A stretch of 14,864 bases of DNA from positions 1 to 14,864 of the forward strand of contig CATOLK010000012.1 in NCBI GenBank assembly GCA_951801155.1. Reading direction: 5' to 3'. The number at the start of each line of letters is the position of its first letter. The stretch's first letter is position 1. This stretch comes from an uncultured Rickettsiales bacterium (GTDB lineage Bacteria > Pseudomonadota > Alphaproteobacteria > Rickettsiales > UBA1997). The position numbers and the translations under genes were made by a program. Positions 7,786 to 14,754 of this stretch are shown one piece after another. The notes below the pieces were generated by a model. That model made no database searches and was not told where the DNA came from. It was given only the letters and a program-made list of their open reading frames with translations.

Positions 7786-9252
7786 TTACCTGTTTTTTTC
7801 TATAAATAATCCAGCATCAAAAATTGTTTGTTCATCAAAATGTCTTCCTATTAAATGAACTCCAATTGGTAATTCTTTTGAATCAAAACCAACTGGAACA
7901 CTTAAACCTGGTAAACCTGCCATATTTACAGGACAAACAAATAAATCATTCAAATAATTAGATTCCATATTTTTTGCTTTTTCTTCTTCTGTTAAATTTA
8001 TAGGAAATGCAGTTTGTGGAGCTGTTGGAGTCATTAAAAAATCAACTTTATTTAAAGCATCTAGAAATTCATTTACAAGTTTTCTTCTTACTTTTTGAGC
8101 TTTTAAAAAGAACTTCTCATAATTTTCAGTAGAAGAAAAGAAATAACCTAATAAAATTCTTTTTTTTATATTATCACCAAAACCTTCTGATCTTGTTTTA
8201 CAATATAAATCATCAAGGTTCTTTACTTCTTTATCAGTTCTATAACCATATCTAACACCATCATATCTGGCTAAATTTGAAGCAAGTTCTGTATAAGATA
8301 TTATAGTGTATAACTCTGGAACAAAATCTACTGTTGGAATTGATAATTCAATAATCTCGCAACCTTCTTTTTTAAACAAATCTATAGTTTCATAGAATTT
8401 TTTATAAATATCACTACTAACTTTTCCATCTAATCCCAAAAATTCCTTTATAATACCAACTTTTTTACCTTTAATATTAGCATTTAAATTTTTATAAAAA
8501 TTTGTACTTTCTTTTTTAGTACTAGTTGAATCTTTTTCATCATAACCACAAATTATATCAGTTAAATAACTAGCATCAGAAATATCTTTTGTCAACCAAC
8601 CTGCTTGATCAAAAGAACTTGCATAGGCAATAATTCCATATCTTGAAACTCTTCCATAAGTTGGTTTTATCCCAACCAAATTACATAATGCTGCTGGCTG
8701 TCTTATAGATCCACCGGTATCAGTTCCAGCAGCAGCTAAACACAAATTAGCAGCTAATGCAGCAGCAGAACCACCAGATGAACCGCCTGGAATTAAATCT
8801 CTATCATCGCCTTTTGTTTTATAAGGATTTATAGATGGACCAAAATAACTAGTCATAGTAGTAGATCCACAAGCAAATTCATCCATATTCGTTTTTCCTA
8901 ATAAAATATAATTTTCATCATTTAATTTTTTTGTAACAGTAGATTCATATGGTGGAATAAAATTTTCTAAAATTTTTGAACCACAAGTTGTTCTAATTCC
9001 TTTTGTACAGAAAATATCTTTAACCACTATTGGTAAACCCTCTAATTTTTTAACTTCACCTTTTGCAATATTTTTATCGCATTCTTCTGCTTTTTGAATA
9101 GCATTTTCGAAATTTTTTGTAATATAAGCATTATATTTATCTTCTTTTTCTATTTTATCAATAAATGTTTGAGTTAATTCTTTACTGGAAAATTCTTTTT
9201 TTAAAAGTTTTTCTTTAGTTTCTAATAATGTTAATTTTGTTATATCTGTCAT
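7786..9252 (-). CDS. gatA: Asp/Glu-tRNA amidotransferase subunit A
   Basis: Amidase subunit of GatCAB: it releases ammonia from glutamine (or asparagine) for conversion of Glu-tRNA(Gln) or Asp-tRNA(Asn) to the amide form on GatB. The amidase triad is intact: Lys78 in LPIVVKDIFCTKG, the GGSSGGS serine loop (156-162) and Ser182 in TDTGGSIRQPA. The 488 residues from this start are the family norm. A longer reading from TTG at 9270 adds six residues but overlaps gatC. AGAGG lies seven bases before the ATG at 9252, so that ATG is chosen. It ends with two consecutive in-frame stops (TAA TAG). It follows gatC by 10 bases. No gatB is adjacent; the next gene is coaBC. Confidence 0.96.
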   Translation of the reverse strand: MTDITKLTLLETKEKLLKKEFSSKELTQTFIDKIEKEDKYNAYITKNFENAIQKAEECDKNIAKGEVKKLEGLPIVVKDIFCTKGIRTTCGSKILENFIPPYESTVTKKLNDENYILLGKTNMDEFACGSTTMTSYFGPSINPYKTKGDDRDLIPGGSSGGSAAALAANLCLAAAGTDTGGSIRQPAALCNLVGIKPTYGRVSRYGIIAYASSFDQAGWLTKDISDASYLTDIICGYDEKDSTSTKKESTNFYKNLNANIKGKKVGIIKEFLGLDGKVSSDIYKKFYETIDLFKKEGCEIIELSIPTVDFVPELYTIISYTELASNLARYDGVRYGYRTDKEVKNLDDLYCKTRSEGFGDNIKKRILLGYFFSSTENYEKFFLKAQKVRRKLVNEFLDALNKVDFLMTPTAPQTAFPINLTEEEKAKNMESNYLNDLFVCPVNMAGLPGLSVPVGFDSKELPIGVHLIGRHFDEQTIFDAGLFIEKNR

Positions 9253-9259
9253 AATTCTA

Positions 9260-9264
9260 CCTCT
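9260..9264 (-). promoter_or_regulatory. Ribosome binding site that decides the gatA start
   Basis: AGAGG on the minus strand, seven bases upstream of the ATG at 9252, overlaps the gatC stop codon. It supports the ATG start over the in-frame TTG at 9270 and suggests gatA translation is coupled to gatC termination. Confidence 0.7.
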
Positions 9265-9547
9265 ATTCAACTACTTTTGGAACAATAAAATAATTATACA
9301 TTGATTTTGGAGCACATTTCATTAATTCTTCTTGTTTTTCTCCATCAGTTATTTCATCTTTATGAACAATTAATTGCATATCGTATGGATTTATTAGTGG
9401 TTCTAATCCATCAGTATTAATATCATTTACTGCTTTTACAGTTATTATATCGTTATTTAGTAGATTGAGAATTTTTTCTTCATCTTCTTTTTTAATTTCA
9501 ATTCTAGCTAATTTTGCTAATTTTTGTAAGCTTTTATTGTCTAACAT
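9263..9547 (-). CDS. gatC: Asp/Glu-tRNA amidotransferase subunit C
   Basis: Small belt-like subunit that wraps and stabilises the GatA-GatB interface in the transamidosome. Its 94 residues are typical. Recognisable features are the N-terminal KLAKLARIEI helix, the INTDGLEPLINP loop mid-protein and the C-terminal NYFIVPKVVE, all conserved in GatC. First gene of the operon, preceded by a good promoter and a leader of about 30 bases with only a weak AAAAAG ribosome site. Presence of GatC and GatA implies that the organism makes Gln-tRNA, Asn-tRNA or both indirectly. Which one cannot be decided from the window. Confidence 0.93.
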   Translation of the reverse strand: MLDNKSLQKLAKLARIEIKKEDEEKILNLLNNDIITVKAVNDINTDGLEPLINPYDMQLIVHKDEITDGEKQEELMKCAPKSMYNYFIVPKVVE

Positions 9548-9583
9548 CTTTTTAAAAAATAAATATAACTTGTATTAAGTATA

Positions 9584-9611
9584 ATTATAACCTAATTAAA
9601 TTAAAAATCAA
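9584..9611 (-). promoter_or_regulatory. Sigma-70 promoter of gatC-gatA-coaBC
   Basis: On the minus strand TTGATT (9606-9611), a 16-base spacer and a perfect TATAAT (9584-9589) lie immediately upstream of gatC. Predicted start of transcription is near 9577. It is the only strong promoter seen for the three-gene operon. Confidence 0.7.
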
Positions 9612-9630
9612 TTGTTATTTTATAATTATT

Positions 9631-9725
9631 GGGTCTTTTGTATAAAACTATTTTTATTTTTTATGTCTATTTAATAATTTTTATTTTTATATCTTTCTTT
9701 TTTCATTAGGTTTTGTTATTCCTTT
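9631..9725. repeat. Dispersed repeat, copy 1
   Basis: This tract is similar to 14755-14864. Both copies start with a GGTCTTTTGTATAAAAC / GACCTTCTGCATAAAAC block and share an identical 33-base run (9671-9703 here, 14811-14843 there). They continue with similar sequence toward TTTGTTATT. This copy lacks about 15 bases that are present as an extra partial unit in the other. The opening block resembles the terminal sequence of some insertion elements, but no transposase is attached. Confidence 0.6.
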
Positions 9726-9741
9726 GATTTTCCGTTATTTG

Positions 9742-9776
9742 TGTCATTCTTGTACATATTCACTATTTCGATGACA
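9742..9776. repeat. Short inverted repeat TGTCAT/ATGACA
   Basis: TGTCAT (9742-9747) and ATGACA (9771-9776) are perfect 6-bp arms around 23 bases. Alphaproteobacterial genomes such as Rickettsia carry dispersed palindromes ending in similar GTCAT/ATGAC arms. Membership in such a family is a guess from this one copy. Confidence 0.4.
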
Positions 9777-9817
9777 GATTTTTTTAGTAATTTACCAATC
9801 TGGAAATTTTAATATTT

Positions 9818-9872
9818 AGAATCTCGAATATTGATTTTTTGTATTGTAAGAATTTAAATATATCGAGATTCT
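9818..9872. repeat. Inverted repeat with perfect 10-bp arms
   Basis: AGAATCTCGA (9818-9827) and TCGAGATTCT (9863-9872) pair perfectly across 35 A/T-rich bases. No T-run follows on either strand, so it is not a usual terminator. Arms of this length are unlikely to be accidental, and the site lies between repeats in otherwise gene-free DNA. Confidence 0.6.
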
Positions 9873-10013
9873 TTTGTTTCACTTCGATAAATTGCAATTT
9901 AACAACATATCAAATTTATTACGTAAATACACTAATTTTTTCTTTTTCATAATTAAGATTTTCCAATAAAACAATTTTATAAAAAAATTTACTCTAGAAT
10001 AATATAAACAAAA

Positions 10014-10664
10014 TTAAATAAATAAATTTGTTTCAATATTTTCTCTTGGTTCTTCTATTTCTTCTTGAATGTTTTCTAAAACAATACCAAAATTTGACAT
10101 AAAGTCATTTATTTCCTGAATATTATCTTTAATAACTTTTTTTATATATGAATATCTACTATATTGTTGTATTTCCGATGGATCTACCGGTGGTTCTAAA
10201 TTAACACTTTGATAATTATGAAGATTCGATTTTCTTCTATCATATCTATTATCTAATAATGAAATTTCTTCTACTATTTGTAAAGGAGTTTTACCTGTTT
10301 CTTCATTTATTTTATTTGGATCTATTCTAAAATATTTAAAAAAATCATACATAATATATTCACCTTCTATATCGCAACAAGCATAACAAAATACTCCTTC
10401 TGCTATTCGTTGTTTTTCTTCTTCATTATTTATATTGTTTTCTTTGAAAATTTCATCAAATTTTTTAGGAACTAAAAAATTTGTTATTTTAAGTGCAATA
10501 TTATTAGTAAGAGGTATAATTTCATTATCAAAATTATATTCTTTTTTGATAATTTCTTTGAAATCATTAAACATATTAACACTTGCATTCATAATAATAT
10601 CATAATATTTTTTATACTCATTCAGAGCATTTAAGTATTTTTCTATAATATTTTCTTCTGTCAT
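10014..10664 (-). CDS. Unrecognised acidic protein, 216 residues
   Basis: I do not recognise this family. The product is soluble (no signal peptide or membrane segment), rich in Glu, Asn, Ile and Lys and predicted largely helical. An N-terminal helical half (residues 1-75) is followed by a small segment with three cysteines (VFCYACCDIEGEYIMYDFF, about 92-110), then EETGKTPLQIVEEISLL (about 121-137), which faintly recalls a single ankyrin-like unit. The acidic tail contains EEIEEPRENIE. The start is set at ATG 10664. The longer reading from 10718 would use TTG of the promoter's own -35 box and lie upstream of the transcription start, so it is rejected. It has its own promoter and is flanked by repeats and a broken gene, so it may be an accessory or acquired gene. 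Function unknown. Confidence 0.7.
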   Translation of the reverse strand: MTEENIIEKYLNALNEYKKYYDIIMNASVNMFNDFKEIIKKEYNFDNEIIPLTNNIALKITNFLVPKKFDEIFKENNINNEEEKQRIAEGVFCYACCDIEGEYIMYDFFKYFRIDPNKINEETGKTPLQIVEEISLLDNRYDRRKSNLHNYQSVNLEPPVDPSEIQQYSRYSYIKKVIKDNIQEINDFMSNFGIVLENIQEEIEEPRENIETNLFI

Positions 10665-10689
10665 AAATAATCTATTTTTAATATAAATT

Positions 10690-10718
10690 ATTATATAATA
10701 TTTTTTTGTTAAAGTCAA
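10690..10718 (-). promoter_or_regulatory. Near-consensus sigma-70 promoter of orphan gene
   Basis: On the minus strand TTGACT (10713-10718), exactly 17 bases, then TATAAT (10690-10695). Transcription should begin near 10683, about 20 bases before the ATG at 10664. This is the closest match to consensus in the window and supports real expression of the unrecognised gene. Confidence 0.75.
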
Positions 10719-10724
10719 GATTTA

Positions 10725-10969
10725 TTAATGTGTATATATAGCTTCACCAATTTTAATCCAAAAACCTCCTTTTTTCTCTCTTATAATATTCCATAAAACT
10801 TTTAATATCAACACCAAACATAATTTTTATTACGGTTACACCTTTATTATTTTTAATAATATAACTTTTTTAAATTAACAGGTTTAGCATCAACTTTTTT
10901 ATAACAATCAGTCAATCAAATTACTTCTCTACTTTCAATATAAAGCTAATTTTTATCAAATAAATTATA
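10725..10969 (-). pseudogene. Decayed gene remnant, family unknown
   Basis: Protein-like sequence is spread over all three minus-strand frames in consistent order. The first frame (10969-10853) reads LYIESREVI, then after TGA the stretch TDCYKKVDAKPVNLKKLYY; it is broken by one TAG and one TGA. The second frame (about 10854-10776) reads NNKGVTVIKIMFGVDIK then SFMEYYKRE. The third (10775-10725) reads KKGGFWIKIGEAIYTH and ends in TAA. Two frameshifts and two stops therefore interrupt what was probably one frame, with the second shift in a run of six A. The pieces have mixed composition (D, G, V, W, P), unlike random AT-rich translation. I do not recognise the family. It fills most of the 309-base gap between metG and the orphan gene's promoter. 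Confidence 0.5.
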
Positions 10970-11000
10970 TTTTTTATTTTTGACTACAAATTACACCTAT

Positions 11001-11030
11001 TAGATAAAACCATAAAATCTGGTTATTTTA
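11001..11030 (-). terminator. Weak terminator candidate after metG
   Basis: On the minus strand AACCA, a seven-base loop and TGGTT, followed by TTATCTAAT, begin at the metG stop. The stem is only five uninterrupted pairs, extendable by two across a bulge, so termination efficiency is doubtful. Confidence 0.35.
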
Positions 11031-12710
11031 CTTTCCAATCTGAAGTCTCGGACAAAACCCATCAGGTTTATCAATTTTTATATTTTCAATAATAATTTTT
11101 TCATCACTTAAAATACTAAAATTTCTTTCTTTAATATTCAGAAAATCCAATATTTTTTTTGCAATATGTGGACAAATTACTTGCAACAAAACTGCAATTT
11201 GTAAAATATAATTGATTTCTTTATATAAAACTTCCTTTGCTTCTTTTAATTCATTATTTTTAATTAAATTCCAAGGTGTAGTCTCTTCCATATAATTATT
11301 AGCTATATTTGCAATAGTAATTATTAAATCTTTATAACCTTGAAAATCAAATTTATTTATAGTTTTGTTTTTTAATTCATCTTGATATTTAAAATCCAAT
11401 ATTTTTATATTTTCAATAATTCCATCAAAATTTTTATAAACCATGGATAAAACCCTTTGCACTAAATTGCCGATATTATTAACTAAATCTGCATTTATTT
11501 TTTCTACAAGTCTTGCTCTTGAATAATCACCATCATTACCAAAAGTAGTTTCTGTTATCAGATAGTATTTTAAATAATCTTTTGCAATTTCTTCATCTAT
11601 TAAAAAATCATTTTTTAACCATTCTATCTCAGTTTGTGCACTTATAGCATTTCCAAAAGATTTTGAAATCTTTCTTCCTTCATTAGTCCACCAGCCATGT
11701 GCAAATACAGTAGTTGGTAAAATATTTTTATCTAAAATTTCTTCAAGTTTAATATTTTTTAGTTCTTCTCTTTTATATTCCACTGCAATTAAAAACGCTG
11801 GCCAATAAACAGTATGGAATTTTATAATATCTTTTCCAACAAAATGAACAACTTCTGCATTTTTCCAAAATTCTTCAAATTTCCCAGCACTATCTAGTGC
11901 AGATTGATAATTAAATAATGCATCTAACCAAACATAAATTACATGTTTTTCTTCATCTTTTAAATTATGTAACCAATCACTATTTTCATCTAAAAGATTT
12001 TTATTATTTTCATCACAAGGTATTTTAATTCCCCAAGAAAAATTGTTTCTAGAAACAGATAAATCCTGCAAAAAACCTTTTGTATATTTACCTTCTTCAA
12101 AATCTTTTAAATTTCCGCCACTTACAAAACTTATAACTTCATTTCTTCTGGAAATTGGCTGTATAAAATCCGTATTTTTATATAAATCTAACAAAATATC
12201 TTGAAATTCACTTAATCTAAAAAAATAACTATCCTCTTCTTTCCATTCAACACTCTTTCCTATTTCTGTTTTGAAAGTTCCATCCTCTTGTTTTATTAAT
12301 TCATCTTCTTTATAGTATGCTTCATCACTTATACAATACCAACCAGAATACTTACTTTTATATAACCAACCATTTTCTACCAATTTTTTCCACATTCTTT
12401 GTACAAAATCTTTATGTCTTTTTTCTGTTGTTCTTATAAAATCGTTATATTCAAAATTCATATAATCTGCTGCTTCTCTAAATATTTTTGCATATTTATC
12501 CACAAAATCCTGTTCTTTAACTCCAGCTTTTTCTGCCGCCTGTTGGAGTTTTTGACCATGTTCATCTGTTCCCGTTAAAAATCTTGTGTTTAAACCTTTT
12601 AATTTTTTAAATCTATTAGCAGTATCAACCATTAGGGTTGTATATACTCCACCTATATGTGGTTCTGAATTAACATAATAAATAGGTGTTGTTATATAAA
12701 AATTTTTCAT
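11028..12710 (-). CDS. metG: Methionyl-tRNA synthetase
   Basis: Charges tRNA(Met) with methionine in the cytoplasm. Class I signatures are present: HIGG at residues 18-21 in the PxHIGG context, and KISKS at 347-351 in the GRKISKSFGNAI context (the KMSKS loop with Ile). The connective peptide carries GWYCISDEAYY (123-133) instead of CxxC pairs, marking the zinc-free type. VFAHGWWTNEG, FGNDGD and DLVNNIGNLVQRVLSM resemble alphaproteobacterial enzymes. At 560 residues it is longer than those I recall, with extra segments near 200-212 (NLKDFEEGKYTKGF) and before VFAHGWW (EELKNIKLEEILDKN). No C-terminal tRNA-binding EMAP-type domain is seen. It starts 11 bases after the phosphatase gene with no clear ribosome site, so translation may depend on coupling. 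Confidence 0.97.
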   Translation of the reverse strand: MKNFYITTPIYYVNSEPHIGGVYTTLMVDTANRFKKLKGLNTRFLTGTDEHGQKLQQAAEKAGVKEQDFVDKYAKIFREAADYMNFEYNDFIRTTEKRHKDFVQRMWKKLVENGWLYKSKYSGWYCISDEAYYKEDELIKQEDGTFKTEIGKSVEWKEEDSYFFRLSEFQDILLDLYKNTDFIQPISRRNEVISFVSGGNLKDFEEGKYTKGFLQDLSVSRNNFSWGIKIPCDENNKNLLDENSDWLHNLKDEEKHVIYVWLDALFNYQSALDSAGKFEEFWKNAEVVHFVGKDIIKFHTVYWPAFLIAVEYKREELKNIKLEEILDKNILPTTVFAHGWWTNEGRKISKSFGNAISAQTEIEWLKNDFLIDEEIAKDYLKYYLITETTFGNDGDYSRARLVEKINADLVNNIGNLVQRVLSMVYKNFDGIIENIKILDFKYQDELKNKTINKFDFQGYKDLIITIANIANNYMEETTPWNLIKNNELKEAKEVLYKEINYILQIAVLLQVICPHIAKKILDFLNIKERNFSILSDEKIIIENIKIDKPDGFCPRLQIGK

Positions 12711-12721
12711 TTTTTTAAATA

Positions 12722-13312
12722 TTAATTAATAAATTCAATTTCTTTTATTTTAGAATTTTCATAAATACATTTTATTACTGTACAATTATTAATTTTTTTG
12801 TCAACAATAAAATTTTGGTACAGTAAAAACATAACTATAACAAAACCATGGGCTGCAATTCCTATTTTATTATATTTAGTATTTTCTACTATTTTGTTTA
12901 CACAATTAGTAAATCTATTTATTGCATCGATCTTTTTTTCACCATTTGGAAAAGAAAAATCACCATAGGATTTCTCATGAAAATAACCACGATAAAAATC
13001 TTCGCTAAATTCCTTATTTACTTCAGTTTTTAATCTGCCAAAATAATCACCGAAAGATATCTCTTTTAAATCTTCTTCTATTTCAATGCCAATATTACTT
13101 TCATCAGCAACTATTTTCCCAGTCACATAAGCTCTGTCTAATGGACTTGAATAAATGTGTTCTAAGCCTTCATTTTTTAATATTTTTGCTATATTTTTAG
13201 CCTGTTCTATACCTGTTTCATTTAAAGGAATATTTGTAGCACCTTGAACTCTTCCTTCTTTATTCCAATCTGTCTGTCCATGTCTAAATAAATAAATTGT
13301 TTTAATTTCCAT
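12722..13312 (-). CDS. Histidine phosphatase family protein, GpmB/CobC-like
   Basis: Member of the phosphoglycerate mutase / acid phosphatase superfamily acting through a phosphohistidine. The core is complete: LFRHGQTDWN with Arg10 and nucleophile His11, SSPLDRA with Arg60, acid Glu84 in KEISFGDYFG, and second His155 in IAAHGFV. The 196 residues fit the small cofactor-dependent phosphatase branch. No signal peptide, so cytoplasmic. The family includes phosphoglycerate mutase, alpha-ribazole phosphatase and sugar-phosphate phosphatases. The DRA rather than glycolytic-mutase context and lack of cobalamin neighbours leave the substrate open. First gene of a pair with metG, 11 bases apart, under a good promoter. 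Confidence 0.88.
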   Translation of the reverse strand: MEIKTIYLFRHGQTDWNKEGRVQGATNIPLNETGIEQAKNIAKILKNEGLEHIYSSPLDRAYVTGKIVADESNIGIEIEEDLKEISFGDYFGRLKTEVNKEFSEDFYRGYFHEKSYGDFSFPNGEKKIDAINRFTNCVNKIVENTKYNKIGIAAHGFVIVMFLLYQNFIVDKKINNCTVIKCIYENSKIKEIEFIN

Positions 13313-13343
13313 ATTTTAAAGCTTTATAAATCTACATAATATT

Positions 13344-13372
13344 ATTATATTATAAAAATAAGTAAATTGCAA
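13344..13372 (-). promoter_or_regulatory. Sigma-70 promoter of phosphatase-metG pair
   Basis: On the minus strand TTGCAA (13367-13372), exactly 17 bases, then TATAAT (13344-13349). Predicted start is near 13337, giving a leader of about 25 bases before the ATG at 13312. Confidence 0.65.
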
Positions 13373-13532
13373 TAAAAATTTTAAATTATAAATAATTTAC
13401 TTTTTATCTTTTTTATTTATTAACAATAATATATATACATATATATCTATTTTAATATAGTTTTTTTAAAAAATAAAAAATATAAAAACAATAAAAAAAT
13501 TAAATAAATATTAACTGAAATACAAATAAAAG

Positions 13533-13547
13533 TTGATTTCTAATCAA
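13533..13547. repeat. Small perfect hairpin
   Basis: TTGATT, loop TCT, AATCAA: six pairs with a three-base loop in the divergent intergenic region. On the minus strand CTTTTATTT follows, a terminator-like arrangement, but no known minus-strand transcript would reach it from the right. It could equally be a protein-binding palindrome for the DAHP-synthase-like gene. Confidence 0.3.
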
Positions 13548-13707
13548 AAAACCTTCAATTGTTCAAAATTTATCATAGCAAAGCAAAAAACATATTTAAT
13601 ATAATTTATTAATTTTTAATTGCTTTTACTTATTTTTTAAACTAATATTATAACAAATATATTAAAACTAGCTTGATGATTTTATAAATTTTATTTAGAG
13701 GTTTATT

Positions 13708-14604
13708 ATGACAAATATAACTATTATAGCTGGCCCATGCTCAGTAGATAAAAATAATTTACATGAAATTGATGAAATTTTATCAATAAAAATTAATGGG
13801 AAAAAAGCAATAGCAGGTACAAGAGTTGTTGGTTTAAAATCAAGAACAATTTTAGAAACTTCTGGAGAAGGAATGGGAATAGATTTTGATGTCTATATGC
13901 ATAATTGCGATATTTTAATAAACGGTGGAAATTCAAATGATTTTGAAAATTTACCATCAATATTAATGGCTAAAGAAATACAGGAAAAACATAATTGCAT
14001 AATAGCAACTGAAGTTATGAATCCAGCAATACAGATGCCACAATTGGAAAAACATTTAAAAGGAATCGTTATGCCTTGGAATCCATCTGTTAATCAATTA
14101 GGTTGGTCGGAATTGTATATTTCTAAATATTGTGAAAAAAATAATTGGTTTTTAGGTATAAAAAATCCAAAAGATTTAGGTGAAACAATTGTGGATAGTG
14201 AAGTAAATAATATTACGGCACCAATGGAAAGGGTTTGGAAAGGCATAGCTAGTTATTCAAATTTAGAAAATAAAAAAAAGATTCTAATACATAGGGGAAT
14301 TAATTCAGAAATAAAAAGTGATTTTAGAAATGATTTAGTACATAAAGCTGCTATGAGAACAAAAACCTCTATAGCTGAAGCAAAAATGTTTTTTGATCCT
14401 AGTCACTCCTGTGGTCCAAAATTAAGAGATAAAATAGTAGAAATTACTATAGAAGCTATGAAAATGAAATGTGTTGATGGTAGTAATTTATACGATGGAA
14501 TTTTAGTTGAAGTTGGAACATCTGTAACAGATACAAAACAACATATAACAATTGATGAATTGGAAACTTTGGTTAATGAATTAAGTAAATTTCGAGAATT
14601 ATAG
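13708..14604 (+). CDS. DAHP synthase-like aldolase (DAHPS I / KdsA superfamily)
   Basis: Predicted to condense phosphoenolpyruvate with an aldose phosphate; in true family members the product is DAHP, first step of the shikimate route to aromatic amino acids. Metal ligands of the DAHPS fold can be matched: Cys11 in AGPCSV, His233 in FDPSHSCG, Glu268 in DGILVEV and Asp275 in TDTKQ. Also kept are Arg46-Thr47 in KSRT (usually KPRT), Lys152 in GIKNP and HRG (195-197). The KdsA signature KANRSS is absent, favouring DAHPS over KDO8P synthase. At 298 residues it is a bare barrel without an N-terminal regulatory or chorismate-mutase domain. AGAGG lies seven bases before the ATG. Composition matches its neighbours. 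No aromatic-pathway gene is adjacent, and substrate is uncertain because the loop after KSRT (ILETSGEGMGIDFD) diverges from the usual SPYSFQGLG. Confidence 0.75.
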   Translation: MTNITIIAGPCSVDKNNLHEIDEILSIKINGKKAIAGTRVVGLKSRTILETSGEGMGIDFDVYMHNCDILINGGNSNDFENLPSILMAKEIQEKHNCIIATEVMNPAIQMPQLEKHLKGIVMPWNPSVNQLGWSELYISKYCEKNNWFLGIKNPKDLGETIVDSEVNNITAPMERVWKGIASYSNLENKKKILIHRGINSEIKSDFRNDLVHKAAMRTKTSIAEAKMFFDPSHSCGPKLRDKIVEITIEAMKMKCVDGSNLYDGILVEVGTSVTDTKQHITIDELETLVNELSKFREL

Positions 14605-14754
14605 TATTACAAAAATTAATAATTTCTCAGAATTTAAAGGAAAGAGCTGTAATATTTATAAATAAAAAATATTTCGTAAACTCAGAATAAAAATTTATTC
14701 TATATATAAAACAAAATATAGGTAATTTAACTAATATTTTATTAAAATTATAAT

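Larger units (their letters stand above)
9548..10013. other. Gene-free AT-rich region with decayed repeats
   Basis: These 466 bases hold the gatC promoter at one end, one copy of a dispersed repeat (about 9631-9725) and two inverted-repeat pairs (9742-9776 and 9818-9872). A tiny minus-strand frame (ATG near 9951, about 23 codons) can be read, but nothing supports it as a gene. No tRNA-like structure was recognised. The tract looks like the remains of inserted sequence. Confidence 0.5.
13313..13707. other. Divergent intergenic region, AT-rich
   Basis: These 395 bases separate two divergent genes. They contain the minus-strand promoter above, an alternating AT tract with a near-palindrome (about 13428-13447) and a small hairpin TTGATT-TCT-AATCAA (13533-13547). 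For the rightward gene I see a TATATT (13658-13663) but no convincing partner -35. No open frame or RNA gene is supported. Confidence 0.5.

Noticed and set aside
9252..9270. Longer gatA start at TTG 9270
   Set aside because: It overlaps the end of gatC, while AGAGG is placed correctly for the ATG at 9252 and the family starts there.
9880..9951. Small minus-strand ORF starting MKKKKLVYLRNKF
   Set aside because: About 23 codons, A/T-rich lysine start common by chance, ends within repeat-rich DNA, and no coupled promoter or conservation evidence.
10725..10969. TGA read as tryptophan, suggesting a variant genetic code
   Set aside because: Every intact gene in the window uses TGG for Trp and the ATPase gene ends with TGA. 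The decayed region also has TAG and frameshifts, so the TGA is ordinary decay.
13420..13450. Alternating AT tract as a replication origin or attachment site
   Set aside because: No DnaA-box cluster or other origin signature is visible; simple AT repeats are expected in this genome.
14684..14701. AGAATAA...TTATTCT hairpin after the DAHPS-like gene as terminator
   Set aside because: All but one pair are A-T and no U-tract follows; such palindromes are expected by chance in this composition.
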